Below are positions 63,743 to 64,000 of a stretch of 64,000 bases of DNA, piece by piece. A model generated the notes under the pieces. It searched no databases. It was not told the origin of the DNA and worked only from the letters and a program-made list of their open reading frames with translations. The position numbers and the translations under genes were made by a program. The first letter of the stretch is position 1. Each line of letters begins with the position of its first letter. This DNA comes from AC-38 sp033856025. Its GTDB lineage: Bacteria > Actinomycetota > Thermoleophilia > Solirubrobacterales > Solirubrobacteraceae. Location of the stretch: contig JAWVFQ010000004.1 of NCBI GenBank assembly GCA_033856025.1, positions 62,001 through 126,000 on the forward strand, read 5' to 3'.

Positions 63743-64000
63743 GAGCCCGGCCCTCCGGCGCGTCCTCGCCGGCGCGGTCCTCGTGGCGACGGCGATAGCG
63801 CTGGCCGGGCGGTGGGGCGACCTCCGCGAGGGTGCACGGGGGCTGCACGCCGGTCCCGTTGCGGCAGCGCTGGCGCTGGCCGCCGCGGGCACCGCCGCGA
63901 CGATGCTGGCCTGGCGGGCCGTCCTCGCCGACCTCGGCTCGCCGCTGCGGACGCGTCCGGCGGCGCGGTTCTTCTTCGTAGCCCAGCTCGGGAAGTACCT
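63741..64000 (+). CDS. YbhN/UPF0104-type membrane protein (flippase-like or LPG synthase-like), N-terminal part
   Basis: First 86 residues of a gene running off the window. A membrane helix near residues 8-22 (LAGAVLVATAIALAGRW) is followed by a second (about 38-60, VAAALALAAAGTAATMLAWR) and by LGSPLRTRPAARFFFVAQLGKYL. The last segment resembles the FF..QLGKYLPG signature of the YbhN/AglD-type integral membrane family that includes the flippase domain of lysyl-phosphatidylglycerol synthases. The identity is inferred from this short stretch. ATG 63741 is 7 nt after TAAGCT. Confidence 0.6.
   Translation, partial: MSPALRRVLAGAVLVATAIALAGRWGDLREGARGLHAGPVAAALALAAAGTAATMLAWRAVLADLGSPLRTRPAARFFFVAQLGKY

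Noticed and set aside
1..64000. CRISPR arrays, insertion sequences, prophage genes, tRNA or rRNA genes
   Set aside because: No regularly spaced direct repeats, transposase motifs, phage structural genes or tRNA-like cloverleaves with a conserved T-loop were found by reading both strands.

Overview
The window is about 64 kb of very GC-rich bacterial chromosome with densely packed genes. Frequent ATGA, GTGA and TGATG stop/start overlaps, an actinobacterial-style dcw cluster without ftsA or murB, an AroH-type chorismate mutase next to tyrA/aroA/cmk/der, and many secreted proteins with small Ig-like C-terminal domains point to Actinomycetota. The class Thermoleophilia (order Solirubrobacterales) is the best guess. 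That placement is inference from gene content; no rRNA gene is present. I see no tRNA, rRNA, insertion sequence, prophage or CRISPR array, and no gene-free stretch longer than about 300 bases.

Layout. (1) 1-12.1 kb, minus strand: a DhaL/FakA-like gene (cut by the window edge) and rpmB; a divergent plus-strand Ser/Thr kinase; then a long block read priA, def, fmt, rsmB, zinc-ribbon gene, rpe, ribD, ribE, ribBA, ribH (replication restart, N-formyl-methionine cycle, 16S rRNA methylation, riboflavin synthesis). (2) 12.2-23.5 kb: a PH-domain membrane protein and a ferritin on plus; on minus metK behind a DUF3352-type protein, der and cmk, and an aromatic amino acid block (aroH, cupin, hisC, DAHP synthase, tyrA, aroA). 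(3) 23.5-29.4 kb: a signalling island with a small ORF, a Crp/Fnr regulator, a HAMP-type class III cyclase, a secreted NHL-repeat protein and a CHASE2-type class III cyclase. (4) 29.4-37.6 kb: rluB, rlmN, a collagen-like secreted protein, a very large secreted metzincin-type protease, scpB, scpA, trpS. (5) 37.6-47.6 kb: three secreted proteins sharing a C-terminal fold, the glycine cleavage operon gcvT-gcvH-gcvPA-gcvPB, an SHOCT membrane protein and a GGDEF/HD-GYP protein. (6) 47.6-59.0 kb: the dcw cluster in transcription order murE, murF, mraY, a DUF2510 gene, murD, ftsW, murG, murC, ftsQ, ftsZ. (7) 59.1-64.0 kb: a probable glycoconjugate module (membrane-anchored protein, methyltransferase, GT-C-like membrane protein), an atypical lower-GC repeat protein, and the start of a YbhN-type membrane protein.

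The housekeeping blocks are ordinary in content. The interest lies in modules inserted between them and in the non-coding DNA. The order scpA-scpB-rluB-aroH-tyrA-aroA-cmk-der, usually compact in actinobacteria, is interrupted twice here: by the secreted protease/collagen-like module and by the cyclase/Crp island. Non-coding highlights are a 41-bp palindromic element present twice, directly after the stops of priA and murC; a shared 18-bp motif in front of the Crp gene and the CHASE2 cyclase gene; a palindrome that encloses a candidate -10 box and Shine-Dalgarno sequence after gcvPB; and a TANNNT hexamer 6-11 nt before the start codon of about a third of the genes, which suggests widespread leaderless transcription.

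Start codons were chosen from overlap with the upstream gene, family N-termini and -10-like hexamers. Residue numbers follow those starts.
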